Position numbers and translations under genes: made by a program. A stretch of DNA of 64,000 nt, from the NCBI RefSeq assembly GCF_032854445.1, contig NC_088306.1, forward strand, positions 12,457,386 through 12,521,385, written 5' to 3'. The notes below the pieces were generated by a model. It was not told the origin of the DNA. It was given only the letters and a program-made list of their open reading frames with translations, and ran no database searches. Source of the stretch: Liolophura sinensis (lineage: Eukaryota > Mollusca > Polyplacophora > Chitonida > Chitonidae). Below are positions 47,001-60,832 of the stretch, one piece after another. The first letter of the stretch is position 1. The number at the start of each line of letters is the position of its first letter.

Positions 47001-50000
47001 ATAGAAATATATTTTATAACAATGCACGTGACCGTGTTTAGGAAGAATTTTGGACATCCTTGTCCTGTTAGAAGTATAACAAGGCCGCATTGCCGTGAAA
47101 CAGCAGCCACGTTAGGGGATATATGTGCTCACAATCTGACCACAGAGACCGAGTGGTTCACGGAATTAAACCACAGATAAATACTCGTGGTTTCAAACGA
47201 CTGTCCCCCCACTTTGGTTTGAAGATAAGCCTGTGTGTGTGGTCTGTCCTCAACAGAGGACAAGAGAGAAATCGTGTACTAGTTTGATGAACTATGGGAA
47301 TCCTTGACTTATGATGACGTCTCGGATACGCAAACGACCGCAAGGCGTTATTGTAATTTATTACTTCCTTAAACATTTCATGCAGTAGCGTAGTTGATTG
47401 ATTCATTCCCATGATTCGCTCGTAATGACGTATCTAACAGAAAGAAAGAAAAAAAACTAATAGTTATCTCTTCGAGGCGTATTGCTACATGCAAAATAGA
47501 TTTTGGCTCGTATTTAGATAACAAATAGCTCTACATTGCATAGAAGAATACTTTCCAAAGGTTGTGAGGAAACAAGTGACAAGGAATTGTAGAAAGGAGC
47601 TTATCGCCTATTCATTGGACGATAAAGAAATAAATGATGGTCACATACTTGAAATAGTACCTGTCTCTGTGCAGTGTAATGAGTCTGAAATGAATCCATG
47701 TATTTTTTGGACTATCAGTTATTTGAGTGATTACTCAAAGAGTCAATCAGCCAAGTAATAAATAAGAGTTAATCAGTCAATCCCATTAACTCACATGACT
47801 ATTTAACTGTTTCAGGTATGTGAAAACGACGAGATCGTGGTGACGGTTGACAACAAGCTGAACATGGCTGAGGGAACTACTATCCATTGGCACGGCATTC
47901 ACCAGAAGGGCACCCCTTACAACGACGGTGTGGAAATGTTGACCCAGTGCCCTATTCCCGCACACACCCAATTCCAATACAGGTAGAATAAGAGCCACGC
48001 TAGAGGATCAAGGGTCGTTTCCATAGAAATTCGATTTACTGGTTTATATTCTCGGCAAACAATTGTGTACAAATTTGAACAAGTATTCACCGTAAAATTT
48101 GTATCACTGTACACAGTGTAGAAGAGTTGCTCAGATTACACAAATTTATACACCACTGCTGGCACGCAAGGTGCACTTTTGGGACAATACTGTATGCTAC
48201 TCGTGCGAAGTTGACTTATAGATGATATGGTCGATGATCCTAATATTTGTGTTGTGCTATATCTTTCTTCAACCCGTGTTTCTAAGGCTAGTAAGAATGT
48301 GTTTACCGTGTAATGGCATTGAAACGAAGATAGTAATTAATTACAATACAGAGTTTAAAGGAATACAACAAAGAAAGGAAAGGTTTAAAATATTTTGTTG
48401 AAGCCTTCCTGGTCGATGAGACTATCGGCTTCTGTCTGAAATTAGCCACGGAACTATCCAATTCGAGGTTTATGTAAAGATGATCAACGAGCTTTGGCAG
48501 CATCTGTGTGTCAGGTGATATCTGGAGAAGTGCGGTTGTTTTCCAGCCGATTGTGGGGTCGTGGTGGCAATCAGCGTCCGACGACGCTTGTGTGACCGTT
48601 TGCGCAGTCCAATGCTTGTGTGACCGTTTGCGTAGTGTAACATTCCTTCAAGACCACTTGGCTTTTACAAATATCATGTGCTGATCTATATTAAAATGCC
48701 GAAAGTCATTGGTTTGCGCTGGGCACTCAGGTGTTCCCCACCCTACAAAGGACCGGCTTCATATAAATTAAAAATTCTTATATATATGAGGCTAAGCAAC
48801 AATCAAATCAATAAATAAATATTATCAAAGCGATTAAAGGACTAAGAAAAAATTGAAATGTTTCAAATCAGGTTTATTGCCGACACACCGGGAACACATT
48901 TCTGGCACTCCCACGCCGGATTGCAGAGGTCTGACGGTTATTTCGGGGCTCTGATTGTACGACAGACTCCATCCGCTGACGTCCATTTTGACCGATATGA
49001 CTACGATTTGTACGAGCATAGCATCCTGATTACCGATTGGCTAACAGAGGTGTCAGTCAACAGGTTCACCCATCATCACCATGACGACGGAGACAACAAA
49101 CCTAAATCCATGTTGATTAATGGTATGTACATCCCAACTTTTCAGTAAACAATCATTTTATAGTATTTGGCGGGGTGAAATTTTTAACACAGTCACCTGG
49201 CCGGAAGACTTGGATTGTTGAATTACAGCATTTTTATCCTGGCCAAATTTACCGCTGATCTAGACAGGTTGTGGAATGAAACGCCCTAAATACCTCTTTT
49301 CAAATATTCGGGTGTTATAGTGTCAAAGAAACCGGCAGGCGCTTCTTGTTCTAAGGTAAAATTTTAACGGTTTTTTTCTCTTTTCTGTTACAGGAATGGG
49401 TGCTTATCAAGAATTCTTCGACCACACCACAAATCAGACCGTATTCACACCGAAAGCTGAGTTTAAAGTCTCTAAGGGATATCGCTATAGATTTCGAGTT
49501 ATCAGCAATGGTGTTTTAAACTGTCCCATCCTGTTCTCAATTGACAACCATACACTGGAGGTCATAGCATCGGATGGGGCACCGTTTGAACCGTATACCG
49601 TCGATTCCATTGTCGTGTACGCTGGGGAAAGGTTCGACTTCATCCTGACCGCCAACGAGACAGAGGCGAACTACTGGCTTCGGCTGCAGGGATTAGCGGA
49701 TTGTGGCCCGCAGTTCTCCATGTCAAAACAGACGGCCATTTTGAGATATGATGGAGCTCCAGACGGGGAGGATCCGCAGGGAGAAACGGACTATTTCAGC
49801 AATGCAAGGGAGGGTAAAGTGAGTGCAGGGAAATTTTTGAACGATCTGTATCGTTATTCGTGAGTTTCATCACAGGTGGACAGGTGTGAAAAAAATGTTC
49901 GACACGTGAGGAATTGTAGGGTTGTTCGAAAATAATGAACCTGCGTGTATTCAACATTAAATCCATCATCTTTACAGTGCTGGATAAGTGACGCCTCCAA

Positions 50001-53000
50001 TAAGTTTACCACCAATAAGTAGCCACGATGCTATAACTACAAAACTTACAGTTTAACCAGTGAACATGGTCATGCAGAAACGATACACAAGAAGACTGGT
50101 TCTCTAAATTAGTTCAATTTGACGACAGGAGACGACTTGGTTCCCTTACTATATCATATAGATATATCACCTTGGCATGCAAGTTGATCTATTAGTGAAT
50201 GAAATCAACCAACACCACCTGTATATAACAATCATATTTTGAAAAAATACATAGCCTTAGAAGTTTATTCACACTTCAAATAAGTCCGGTATACAGACGA
50301 GCTATACCTATATACTAACTGATACGCTTATAATATTCCTTGTTTGCTTTCAGCAACTGAACCCGCTGAACACGCGAGAAACAGCAGACATGGTTCCTAT
50401 CGCCAAGATGAACGCTTCCTTTCCAGATGACGATGTTTCTGGTACACCGGACAAAAAGTTTTTTATCGGCATGGATTTCCACAAAATCGACAACAGATAT
50501 TTCCACGACTCTAAATATTACCCTGTATACGCCATTGAACGGAAAAAGCATTTATACACCCCACAGTTCAACAAAATCACCATGAAGCTGCCGCCATCAC
50601 CACCTATCAGCCAGCTTGATGACCTGTCAGAGGTGAGACTCCTACACAGATGTAGCGTTAACAATATACAAGCATGTTCTCAGATTCTAATATACACTGC
50701 AGCACGTGTTAAAATTTTGTATATCGAGTCTGTCTAGCTGATGTCAAATAGAATAGTTCCACAATGAAACTCTCATTATGTGCTCTCCTTGCTGAGTGTG
50801 GCTCTACTGAGCCTTTTCCAAGTTAGCCTATCTCTCCAGTGTCTCCCAAATGAACCTTTCTCCAATGTTGAACCTTTCTCTCCGCAACATTTCCCTACTG
50901 GACATTTCTCCAACATCTCCCAAATGAACCTTTCTCGTCCCACCATCTCCCTGATAAACCTTTCTCTCCCAACATTCCTCTAATGAACCTTTCTCCAGTA
51001 TTTCTCTATTGAACCTTTCTCTCCCCAACATTTCCCTAATGGACATTTCTCCAGCATCTCCCAAATGAACTATTCTCTTCCCACCATCTCCCTTTGCCCA
51101 ATGTTTCATTAGTGAACCTTTCATTTGTCTCCCTAGTGGGTCTTTCTCTGCCCAGTGTCTCCCCAGTGAACCTTTCTCTCCCCTTGTCCCTAGTGGGCCT
51201 TTCTCTCCCCAATGTTTCCCTAGTGAGCCTTTCTCTCCCCAATGTTTCCCTAGTAGGCCTTTCAACACCCCCCCCCCACCCATCCACCCACCTACCCAGT
51301 GTTTCCCTAGTGAATCTTTCTCTGTCCAACGCTTTCTAGCGAACTTTTCGCTCGCCAACGTTTCCCTAGTGAATCTTTCTCTCCCCACCCTTTCTCTAGT
51401 GAAACTTTCTCTCCCCAAGTATCTCTTCCCAATGCGTCTCAGGTTAACCTTTCTCTCTCGAACCTTTCCCTGGTAAACCGTTTTCTCCCAAATCCTTCCC
51501 TGATGAACCGTTTTCCCTCAAATCTCTCCCTGATAAACCGTTTTCTCTCGAACCTTTCCCTAATGAGCACTTCTCTCTCGATCCTTTCACAGCTAAACCA
51601 TTCCTTCGCGAAACTTCCCTAGGGAATCGTACCCTGCTCGGCGTTTGCTTAGTAAAACTTTCCTTCGTTAAACTTTCACTAAAGAGCTTTCCAGTCTGTC
51701 TTTGTCATATTGTCGTACCTTATGTATTTATCACATCAGTGGAGAAACAAGATATTCACGCGACTGTATAAATGAAATATGATCTTTGTGAATCACGCAT
51801 GCTAACATTTGGGAGTTGGTCACACGATTCACCACGATTAATGACAAACTTCCACAAGAAGATATAATACATATTTATGTAAGGATCTGACATTAATTAT
51901 GCATTAATGTTATGTTTCATATTTTTGCAGGACTTAATTTGTAACGAAGACACTGTTACTAAAAACTGCACAGAGGAACATTGTGAATGTGTGCATATAT
52001 TGCAAGTGAAGCTAAACGATCTAGTAGAAATCATTGTTGTGGACGAAGGCGTGACCTTCAATGCCAATCACCCGATACATTTGCATGGCCACGCCTATAG
52101 AGTGGTTGGAATGGACAGGGTGAGTTCTTATGCTTTTATACATCGAGACCATCGTAAGAAAAACAACAAAGATTTCTACACCAACCCTGCCTCGGCCAGT
52201 GCGGGAGAAGTCATGTTAGGGAAGGGATAGGTTGGGTTGGGCGTGGTGGAGATCTTTGGTGAAGGGACAGGATGGGCGGTGCGGGGATTTGTGGTGCGGG
52301 GATAGGATATGGGGGAGGGGGGTGTAGGTGGGGATTATTAGCGATGGTTGTAGCAAGTCAGATTTAACAATCTCACATTACCTATACCTCCTCCATCGTT
52401 GCCAAAATGCTGGTTTTAGCATTATTAGAGTCGTACATAACATGTCGTTTTTAAAGGAGCATCACCCTCTCTGTTTGTTCATAAACCTGACTGCTGTCTT
52501 TAGTTAATGTCTCAATCGCCACGCGTATAACAGCCTTTTGCTGTGACGTTTTCAGCTGGGTGAGAGCACGTCGGTGGCAGAAGTGAGGGCGCCTGGACGA
52601 GGCGGGTGAGTTAGCTAGGAACCTCGTATCTGCTCCCCGTAAGGACACCGTAACTGTGCCTGACGGAGGCTACACCATATTTAGGTTCCGAGCAAATAAC
52701 CCAGGTGAGTGAGAGGCCTACAGCTGGCCTTGTCTGGTAAAACATGATACAGGTCCATTTACTAATTAACTTTTAATATTTGACTGGGGTTTCAAGGCGT
52801 TCTCAATAATATTTCACATATACAGCCGCAGTTAGCATTATGGTATCAAGAAAGCGAGCAGAGCCCTGTTGAAACCATGACAAACAGCAGGCTGCAGGCA
52901 GGCCTTCCCACGTACGTCAGGAAAGCCACCGTGAACTGGGCTTGAACTCATAGCAATCGTAGCGGTGATAGGCTCCTGGGTCATTGTGCAATTCAGGCTG

Positions 53001-54415
53001 GACAGGCTGTTATCGATACACATGCACGAAGTTCAGATAAATGAAACCTTTCGGCATTAAGTAATTTTTGCACGACTTTTGGAAATGAAGCGCCGATTAA
53101 GACGGTAGGACTATTTGGTGATAAATTTCGGCTAACACTGTATGGGTCCTGAGTTAGCTCCCCTTAATGCTGTTGCACAGAAAGAAGAAGTCCCTAGTTC
53201 ACATCAAATACAAGTATTTATCCGCACGTGTACCTGTCTGGGCTTTTCTGTTATGCGTCAGCTTCATTCGGAAATCGTGACATACCACTGAAACCAAATA
53301 TCATAAAACAAAAAAGAAAGAAAAACTTAATAATGCGCTGAAGATGGCGTTGTACCACGCTTAACTGCTCTGAGGACAATGGACTGTCGCATGCATCTAT
53401 AACTTATCAAACAGTGTTAAACCACTGCAAGCCTTTAGATTGCATCGATATTCGTAGTTGTGAATTTCCGACAGCAGATTCAGGTGGCTTTGTGACGTGA
53501 CGTGACGTGACGTGACGTGGAACAATGTCAACCGATTAAACGTATGAATTTGAATAGACTGCCCAAAGAATTTCTTTATTTAGAATCTTTGTAACAGCTC
53601 GAGATATTGACATAATCGAAAGTAAGGATTTAAGAACAGTATATTATGTTTGATAAATAAGCAAAGTTCTCCGAACAAATTGATTTTGACGATCTCAAAA
53701 GTGCGACTTTAATTAAGTCATCCTCAGGTGCTGTGTGAAGCACGTTTTAGATATATATACATGTACACAGGTGTATACGATGTTGTTTTACGATGTGGTA
53801 TTATATGTGGTTTTAGTGTCAGTGGGACAGACTTGGCAGAATAGACAACTATGACTGGATTACTGTGTAGAGTATAATATGACATGGCGGCATCAGTTAA
53901 CAGTTAGTTGTCAGTAAAGTGGATCATAAAGGTCAATAATATGTTAAGAGCATATTACAGTTTTGTTATCGTACATTGTGACATGCGATTGGTTATACAT
54001 GGATCTTGATAAATATATAAACACATATACATGCATTTTTATAAATATGAAAATACTTTGTGAAGGCATTTACGTTTGTGTGTAGGTCGAATTTATCACA
54101 TTTAACTCTCGCTGTATACCAAGCGTTTTTCTTTCTCCAGGTTTCTGGCTGTTACACTGTCACATAGCGTTCCACGCTGAGATAGGAATGGCTGTGGTCA
54201 TACAAACAGGGGAGAAGAAAGATCTGCCCAAAGTACCACAAAACTTTCCAAGATGTGGTAACTACATCAACACGGGGAGACTCCAAGGCGAAGAGAATAC
54301 AACGCCAAGCAAACCAGAGTGTCCTATGCCTAACGGGACAGAATCCTTCCAACATTTGGCTCCGTCCGTTTTTATTCTCGGGTGTATACTGTATGTATAT
54401 AGCCTTGTATTTTAG
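37983..54415 (+). CDS. Laccase-like multicopper oxidase B, frame broken in exon 8
   Basis: Paralogue or allele of laccase A. Exons: 37983-38070, 45874-46094, 47816-47982, 48872-49122, 49394-49818, 50354-50632, 51931-52119, 52556-52704, 54141-54415. Exons 3-7 look identical to copy A; exon 2 has one His-to-Tyr change (CEYYF for CEYHF); exon 9 has Glu-to-Gln and Val-to-Gly changes. Exon 8 is 149 nt instead of 148: an extra G in GAGGGCGCC (about 52587-52589) shifts the frame and gives a stop at 52607-52609. The predicted product keeps HWHGIH, the HSH motif and HPIHLHGH but loses HCHIAFH and the T1 axial Met, so it could not form a T1 site. Splice sites on both sides are intact and exon 9 stays open, so this is a recent break or a base error. 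Intron 1 is about 7.8 kb. Confidence 0.88.
38294..38549 (-). mobile_element. SINE family 1, near full length, in laccase B intron 1
   Basis: Minus strand, long (ATTT)n tail at the left, head at the right (ends CACGGAGGCCCCA when read on plus). Perfect 13-bp target-site duplication CCGGAAGTTTGAT at 38281-38293 and 38550-38562. Low divergence: a young insertion, about 220 bp after the exon 1 donor. Confidence 0.93.
38563..40365. other. Laccase B intron 1, left part
   Basis: AT-rich, no gene recognised. A (GGT)n/(G)n run at 39683-39722 and a short AAATAAAT run near 39540. Confidence 0.5.
40599..40847 (+). CDS. Second copy of the small signal-peptide-like frame
   Basis: Same 82-codon frame as at 234-482, inside intron 1 of laccase B, with Ile-to-Met and Ala-to-Gly replacements and an unchanged leader. 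Function unknown; it may be chance. Confidence 0.22.
   Translation: MGKYRHFALLALCYLSPVALCQEPRSSKLRIVVIDVIPHRKRKVVFILTTIKMDYKVFGYYWLMRSSIFVTTGSTHVNFPYP
41878..42085 (-). mobile_element. SINE family 1, head-truncated (copy 2 of the 1507 insertion)
   Basis: Orthologous insertion with the same 11-bp target-site duplication at 41867-41877 and 42086-42096. Confidence 0.85.
43274..43600 (-). mobile_element. SINE family 1, full length (copy 2 of the 2911 insertion)
   Basis: Same diverged SINE and (TTAC)n tail as at 2911-3235, with a slightly different number of tetranucleotides. Confidence 0.82.
43621..45873 (-). mobile_element. Decayed L1-like LINE, copy 2
   Basis: Same element and orientation as at 3256-6093, inside intron 1 of laccase B. 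It lacks about 540 bp of the thumb/C-terminal region (between 44255 and 44256) and about 50 bp near 43670. The RT part (45018-45575) keeps one open stretch with SRGCRQGD, the damaged ADID motif and [13 protein letters not shown]. Confidence 0.85.
44718..44958. repeat. 36-bp minisatellite inside the LINE, copy 2
   Basis: Same array with the same number of units (six plus a partial) and a few substitutions, so the expansion predates the duplication. Confidence 0.9.
46939..52176. other. Near-identical tract within the duplication, copy 2
   Basis: Partner of 7155-12394. The change to normal divergence is abrupt at both ends: small indels just left of 46939, and indels and substitutions beginning just after exon 7 near 52176. 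Confidence 0.75.
50814..51682. repeat. CT-rich minisatellite in laccase B intron 6
   Basis: Same array as at 11030-11900; differs only by one substitution and a poly-C two bases shorter. Confidence 0.9.
52780..53022 (-). mobile_element. Old degenerate SINE family 1 in laccase B intron 8
   Basis: Orthologue of 12995-13245 without the extra GCAGGCT unit. Confidence 0.7.
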
Positions 54416-55034
54416 GTGTAAACAAAAAGCAAATATTCCCCGAAAATGTTCTTATCTGATTCAGCAGTTCAGAATCCATCAGGATTTTATTTCCATTTTC
54501 ATAGTTTATATTAGTGTTACTAAATTGTTTCGTATGTGGGTCAGGCGAAGGCGGCAACGTCATGCCAAGTATTATGGGATATCTAGTATAGGACACGTCA
54601 TGTCACGTATGATATATCGCCCAGTCCGCTGTTTGTTTCGCTCCATACGTCAATTTTTTTCGTGAAAATATAAATTCCCACTTGAGAATCCAAATACTGT
54701 ATTTGCGCCAGTCACACTTGGCTGATTTCCAACATGTATTAAACTAGTGGTTGCACCTCTCTTCTTGATACTGTAAAATCTCGGATATTTCCTCTAGATG
54801 CGGCTTTAAGCTTCTAGCTAAAAATTTAACTTAAACACATATCTTGACAATCCCTCACCTTACCCGCACTGTATTGTTAAAACAAGAGATTCCAAGAAAA
54901 GGTATACATTATATACAACATTAATGAGTTTATCGAGTTTGTCCAAGTATGTATATTTTTATATATGTATGTACAACTTTTGGTGATTACCCATACATAT
55001 GATCAAATGTCCTTAAGTTAAGAAGGCTCATGTT

Positions 55035-55320
55035 GAGAAATGCTCCTGTCTGGTGTGATATTGCGGTGCTCATTTACCAAACAGACAGCGTTGTGATATT
55101 GCGGTGCTCCTGTCTGTTACATTTGCCAAGCAGGCACCGTCGTGATATCGTAATGCTCCTGTCTGGTACATTCCCCAAGCAGACACCGTAGTGAAAATAT
55201 ATTGCGGTGCTCTCGTCTGGTGCATTCGCCAAGCAGACGCCGTCGTAATATCGCGGTGGTCTTGTCTGGTGCATTCGCCTAGGAGACACCATCGTGATTT
55301 CGCGGTGCTCCTTGACATGC
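55035..55320. repeat. About 49-bp tandem repeat, copy 2
   Basis: Five to six units of the repeat at 15245-15490, one unit longer. Confidence 0.85.
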
Positions 55321-57217
55321 TTTGTGCTAGAACAGGTATGAAATGCCATCAGGTAAAAATGGTAAAGCCGACTGGCTGACTGTAAGTGGGAGGAGACTAT
55401 TTTAAGTTGGACATTATCAAAATCGGCACAAATCCGAAAGTCTGATAGATAAGACTTTCTTTGTCTTTGATGGACTATTATTGGGTTTACGGTTTTAAAT
55501 GGTGGCGCTTCCACTCAACAAATATGTCTCAAAGTAAAGTTGAAGAGATTTATATGTTTCTTTGACTAAATGTAATATTAAAATGTTTCCCTTTGTATTT
55601 TTCTGTATCACACGGTATTATTATTATCATCACACTGTTACTACCATTCTATCACACTGCATTATTACTATCAAACGATAACATAACACCTTATCATTCT
55701 TTCTATCACATTTTCTCACTGTAATATTACTATTACATGAGCACACTATATATTATCATCACTATCACTGTATTACATTAAGACACTATCACACTGGGGG
55801 TTTTTTCATACTCAATAACACTATCGCCATTAGTACTGTTGTATCACGTTTTCACACTGCATCCTTACAAGCACACGATCACACTGTTATCATTACTTTC
55901 ACTGTATCATATGCCAACATCCTACTGCTTTTATTATCACACAGTGCTCAAGTACTGTCATGAAAAGTGCTCATTTTACTGTTTGGTGGCTCTGGATATG
56001 GTATTTTTGTGGTTTAATATTTGTGCATCCACAGAGGCTATACCAATCTTATTTAGACCGGAATATTTTCATAAACATATATACCCACAGATAAAGATAC
56101 GATTTTGTACAGATTAGTTCTATTTACACAGCTTGAATATGGATAGGCATACGATTTTGTGCATATATCATATTTCATATATTGATATAAATGTGTTACA
56201 TTCAGACATGGGACATTTCAGTATTTCAGAAATCATAAGAAAACCATGCGATATTATAGCCTACACATATATATGCGGACCAGAAAAGATTTCATGGGAC
56301 GTTTTGAAGTGCTATATAATAGTCATCGTTAAAATGACCATTCTTGTCAACAGTAAAACTTCTTATTGTATAAATTCTGATACATATAGGATGAAATACG
56401 TTTTACACATGCCTCGTGTCCGGTTGTTGGACAGACAAAATTGTACAATAGCCTCTTTGGCCTCACCGCAATCTGCCAGCTAGACATCGTATTGTTGTAT
56501 GATATCTAAATATCGCAGTGTTGTATGATATCTAAATATCGCAATGTTGTATGATATCGACACATCGTATCCTTGTAATTATCTAGATATCCCTTGAGCA
56601 ACTTTTCCATCTGGTGGATGAATTCCTGTATGAACTTTTCCCATGCGATGGGAGGGCCATTATTCTTCCTTTGATCGATTCTCACCTTGACATTCACAGT
56701 AGCGTTTCTAATACTCGGTATACAGATTGTCCTTCGCTATGCTTCACACAGTAAGCTGAAAGATTTTAAAATGAAACTGCCATTTTACTTACGTAAATAT
56801 GCTCGAGCAATACACGGTTTGGACCCCAGGTATCCTACGTGATATACCGGCACCTGGTTAGGTTTCAAACTGTCTTCTGTAGATCTTTCTTTGTTGTGCT
56901 AATTTCAGAAAGTGTCTCTAATTCTTGTAAACCGGGCACATTTCTACTAATTTTCTTGAAGCTTTTACTGAATAAAATTACTTTGCACAACAATGTAGTT
57001 TCTGAACATTATTTTTGCTGACAGAAACTTTGCTATCAACTGCCATTAAGCATATGATATATAATATCTATCTAATACATATCTAGTACATTAATAGAGA
57101 TAGAAGCCGAACAGAACACATGAGGTGAGCCTTCAATTTCTGCCATGGACAAGGAATTGATGGATTTCCCCGCTCTCGCGTTTTATGGCTGCTTTGGTGG
57201 CAATAAGCGGTCGGTGG

Positions 57218-57620
57218 CCATCGTGGGTCCGCTGTCTGCCACCAGTATTGGGGGAAGCCATCGTGTGTCCGCTGTCTGCCACCAGTATTGGGGGAGGCGA
57301 TCGTGGGTTCGCTGTCTGCCACCAATATTGGGGGATGCGATCGTGGGTCCGATGTCTGCCATCAGTATTGGGGGAGGCGATCGTGGGTCCGCTGTCTGCC
57401 ACCAATATTGGGAAAGGCAGTCGTGGGTCCGCTGTTTGCCACCAACATTGAGGGAGGCGATCGTGGGTTCGCTGTCTGCCACCAATATTGGGGGAGGCGA
57501 TCGTGGGTCCGCTGTCTGCCACCAATATTGGGGAAGGCAATCGTGGGTCCGCTGTCTGCCACCAATATTGAGGGAGGCGATCGTGGGTTCGCTGTCTGCC
57601 ACCATTATTGGTAGCAAATC
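57218..57620. repeat. 40-bp minisatellite, copy 2
   Basis: Same 40-bp unit, about nine units plus a partial, i.e. two more than copy 1, with different unit variants. Confidence 0.92.
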
Positions 57621-58794
57621 TGTTCGTTAATTCGTAAATTTCCTCAGTAATTTGTCAAATGTCCATGATTTGCCCTGGGAACTCCGGTCTCCTCCACATA
57701 GGACAATGAGTATGCCGTAAACAACAATTAATAAAAAACAAACTTTGTGCACTCAAGAGAGCACAAACCTTGGCAACAGCCGGATACGCGATTTCTGTTT
57801 ACAGATACCAGGACAATACTCGGCTAATCTCGCAATGGTGAGTAATGATTGAAAAAAAAAATCCCTGGATGGGAATCCAGGTTCGCACCAAAATGTACGG
57901 TAATGGATTGTGTACAAATCTCATCCAACTCCCTTCATAACTTTTTACCTTAAGTTACCGACAGACAGAGGCAGACATACAAAGGCGAGACACGTAGTAG
58001 CTGAATACGCCAACTCTCCACGCATAATGCGTTACACTATTGTTTCTGCTAAAATATGCACTGTTGTGCGCATTTGTGGCATTTTGTCCGCTAAGTTCTG
58101 GTGAAAATGTAGTGCACTTGTTCACTTTTGTAGATCGATTTAAGACAAACAAATTCCACTGCCTATATGCATATACACGCATGCTCGTCTCTACCAGTGA
58201 ACGCATGACCAACATAGACACAAAAGGTCACAGTCTGAATGTCCGACTGCCGCCATGCTCACTTCTCCTTGACAGAGCAATACCAAAATGCGAAGCTATA
58301 AATCGAAATTTTCTGATTTTTTCCATAGGATGGGCATTATCCGTGAGTAAATACAGAGGGACAGTAACGTTGGAAATGTAATTCTGAGGTGACATCTCTA
58401 TTAATATTTTTTTTCAAAAATAACAATATCAGTATACTGAACCAGTTTGCATGTGCGTGTGATTATGACATATTTGTCAGCTCTAGTTTTACTTGGCAAC
58501 ATACTTCTAAAATTATGGCTGGAGACAGAACCTTGAGTGAAAGCAGTGTACAATAGCTGGGACACCTGGGAAACCTTCAGACTTGTCTCTACACCTTTCT
58601 GGGAATGGATTTATGTGGTGTTACATAATCTAGATCAATTCACATATGCAATACACATCGACAGTCGGAGATACGGCCAAAGAAAAACAGACAGTCCCCC
58701 TGCGTTAAGACCATAGTCAAACCGACGTGAGTTGAATACGAAGACGAGAACACAACAACTAAATCACTGGACTCCCACAACCCCTATTCTACGA

Positions 58795-59965
58795 CAAGCT
58801 AGATCAGACAAGAAATCGCAAACAGAGTAAATGGCTGTTGTTATGACAAGCTAGATCAGACAAGAGATCGTAAAAAGGGTAAATGCCTCTTGTTATGACA
58901 AACTAGATCACACAAGAAATCGCAAACAAAGTAAATGTCTGTTGTTATGACAAACTAGATCACACAAGAAATCGCAAACAGAGTAAATGCCTCTTGTTAT
59001 GACAGATAGATGACACAAGAGATCGCAAACAGAGTAAATGCCTCTTGTTATGACAAGCTAGCTCAGACAAGAGATCGTAAACAGAGTAAATGCCTCTTGT
59101 TATGACAAACTAGATCAGACACGAAATCGCAAACAGAGTAAATGTCTGTTGTTATGACAAACTAGATCAGACACGAAATCGCAAACAGAGTAAATGTCTG
59201 TTGTTATGACAAACTAGATCAGACAAGAGATCGCAAACAGAGTAAATGCCTCTTGTTATGACAGATAGATGACACAAGAGATCGCAAACAGAGTAAATGC
59301 CTCTTGTTACGACAAGCTAGGTCAGACAAGAGATCGTAAACAGAGTAAATACCTGTTGTTATGACAAGCTAGATCACACAAGAGATCGCAAACAGAGTAA
59401 ATGCCTGTTGTTATGACAAGCTAGGTCAGACAAGAGATCGTAAACAGAGTAAATACCTGTTGTTATGACAAGCTAGATCACACAAGAGATCGCAAACAGA
59501 GTAAATGCCTCTTGTTATGACAAGATAGATCACACAAGAGATCGCAAACAGAGTAAATGCCTCTTGTTATGACAAGCTAGATCAGACACGAAATCGCAAA
59601 CAGAGTAAATGCCTGTTGTTATGACAAGCTAGATCAGACAAGAAATCCCAAACAGGGTAAATGCCTGTTGTTATGACAGACAGATGACACAAGAGATCGT
59701 AAACAGAGTAAATGCCTGTTGTTATGACAAACTAGATCAGACACGAAATCGCAAACAGAGTAAATGCCTGTTGTTATGACAAGCTAGGTCAGACAAGAGA
59801 TCGTAAACAGAGTAAATGCCTGTTGTTATGACAAACTAGATCAGACACGAAATCGCAAACAGAGTAAATGCCTGTTGTTATGACAAACTAGATCAGACAC
59901 AAGAGATGGCAAACAAAGTAAATGCCTGTTGTTATGACAAACTATATCACACAAGAAATCGCAGA
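58795..59965. repeat. 52-bp minisatellite, copy 2
   Basis: About 22 units, no SINE. The order of unit variants differs from copy 1, showing unit turnover since duplication. Confidence 0.95.
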
Positions 59966-60832
59966 GTAAATGCTTGTTTTGGTAGTTTTCTGTTGTGCAT
60001 GTGTGCCACAAATGATGATGCCTGGAAAACAACTCTAATATGACACTGTCTTTTGTTCAATGGGGAGTTAAATTCGGTATTGTCACCGCTGCTCGGGTTT
60101 TACTCTCTGTTCTGTAGCCTTTTTATGTTACGGTATTGATCCATGTACCTTGAGAATGGGACTTGTAGAGCGAAAACGGGTACTGGTTACGGAAATCCTT
60201 AAAACGCATCTGTTACGGAAGTCCATGATTTCGCGCGAAGGAAACAAAAGCCTGAAATAACCTATGACATTAAAATCTAAGGGATACAAATGGATTATTT
60301 CGTTGTTGATTCAACGGCATTTCGAGCTGAGGGTTACAATCTTCATAGTCTGTACATCACAAAGTTGCATGTATTCCTCTCTTAATGTTCATTAAAACAT
60401 GTTCATTATTCCGTTAGGCTCTCCAGTTCTCGGGTTCAACATTACGTGATATCGACATTTTATCCACATGAGCCAACTCGGACGACCATAGTGTTGACTA
60501 GCACGTTGAAATGTCCCAAAGAAACAAGTGTCATACTTGACGTCTTCCTTCATATGTCAACCATACGAACTCGGGGTGGGGGTGGGGGGGAGCTGAACAT
60601 TTGGGTACATTTAAGGATGGGGAGTTTTGTAGCATTGGTAGCACTGACCCTAGATGTCAGTGAAGGTCACATAGCGATATCGGAGGGCAAAAATGGCCAC
60701 ATAAGATGGGGTGAAGGTCATTTCACTGATTCTTTTCCCTAGGTGTCTGCAAGGTGAACTTTCCCTTCTTTCCCTCAGGTATAAAGAAAGCAGAATATAT
60801 TCCAGATGTGATGACACGAGTCGACCGCCACT

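Larger units (their letters stand above)
54416..60832. other. Intergenic region downstream of laccase B
   Basis: Counterpart of 14630-21134 with the same tandem repeats at different unit counts and without the family 2 SINE. No coding region recognised. Confidence 0.7.
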
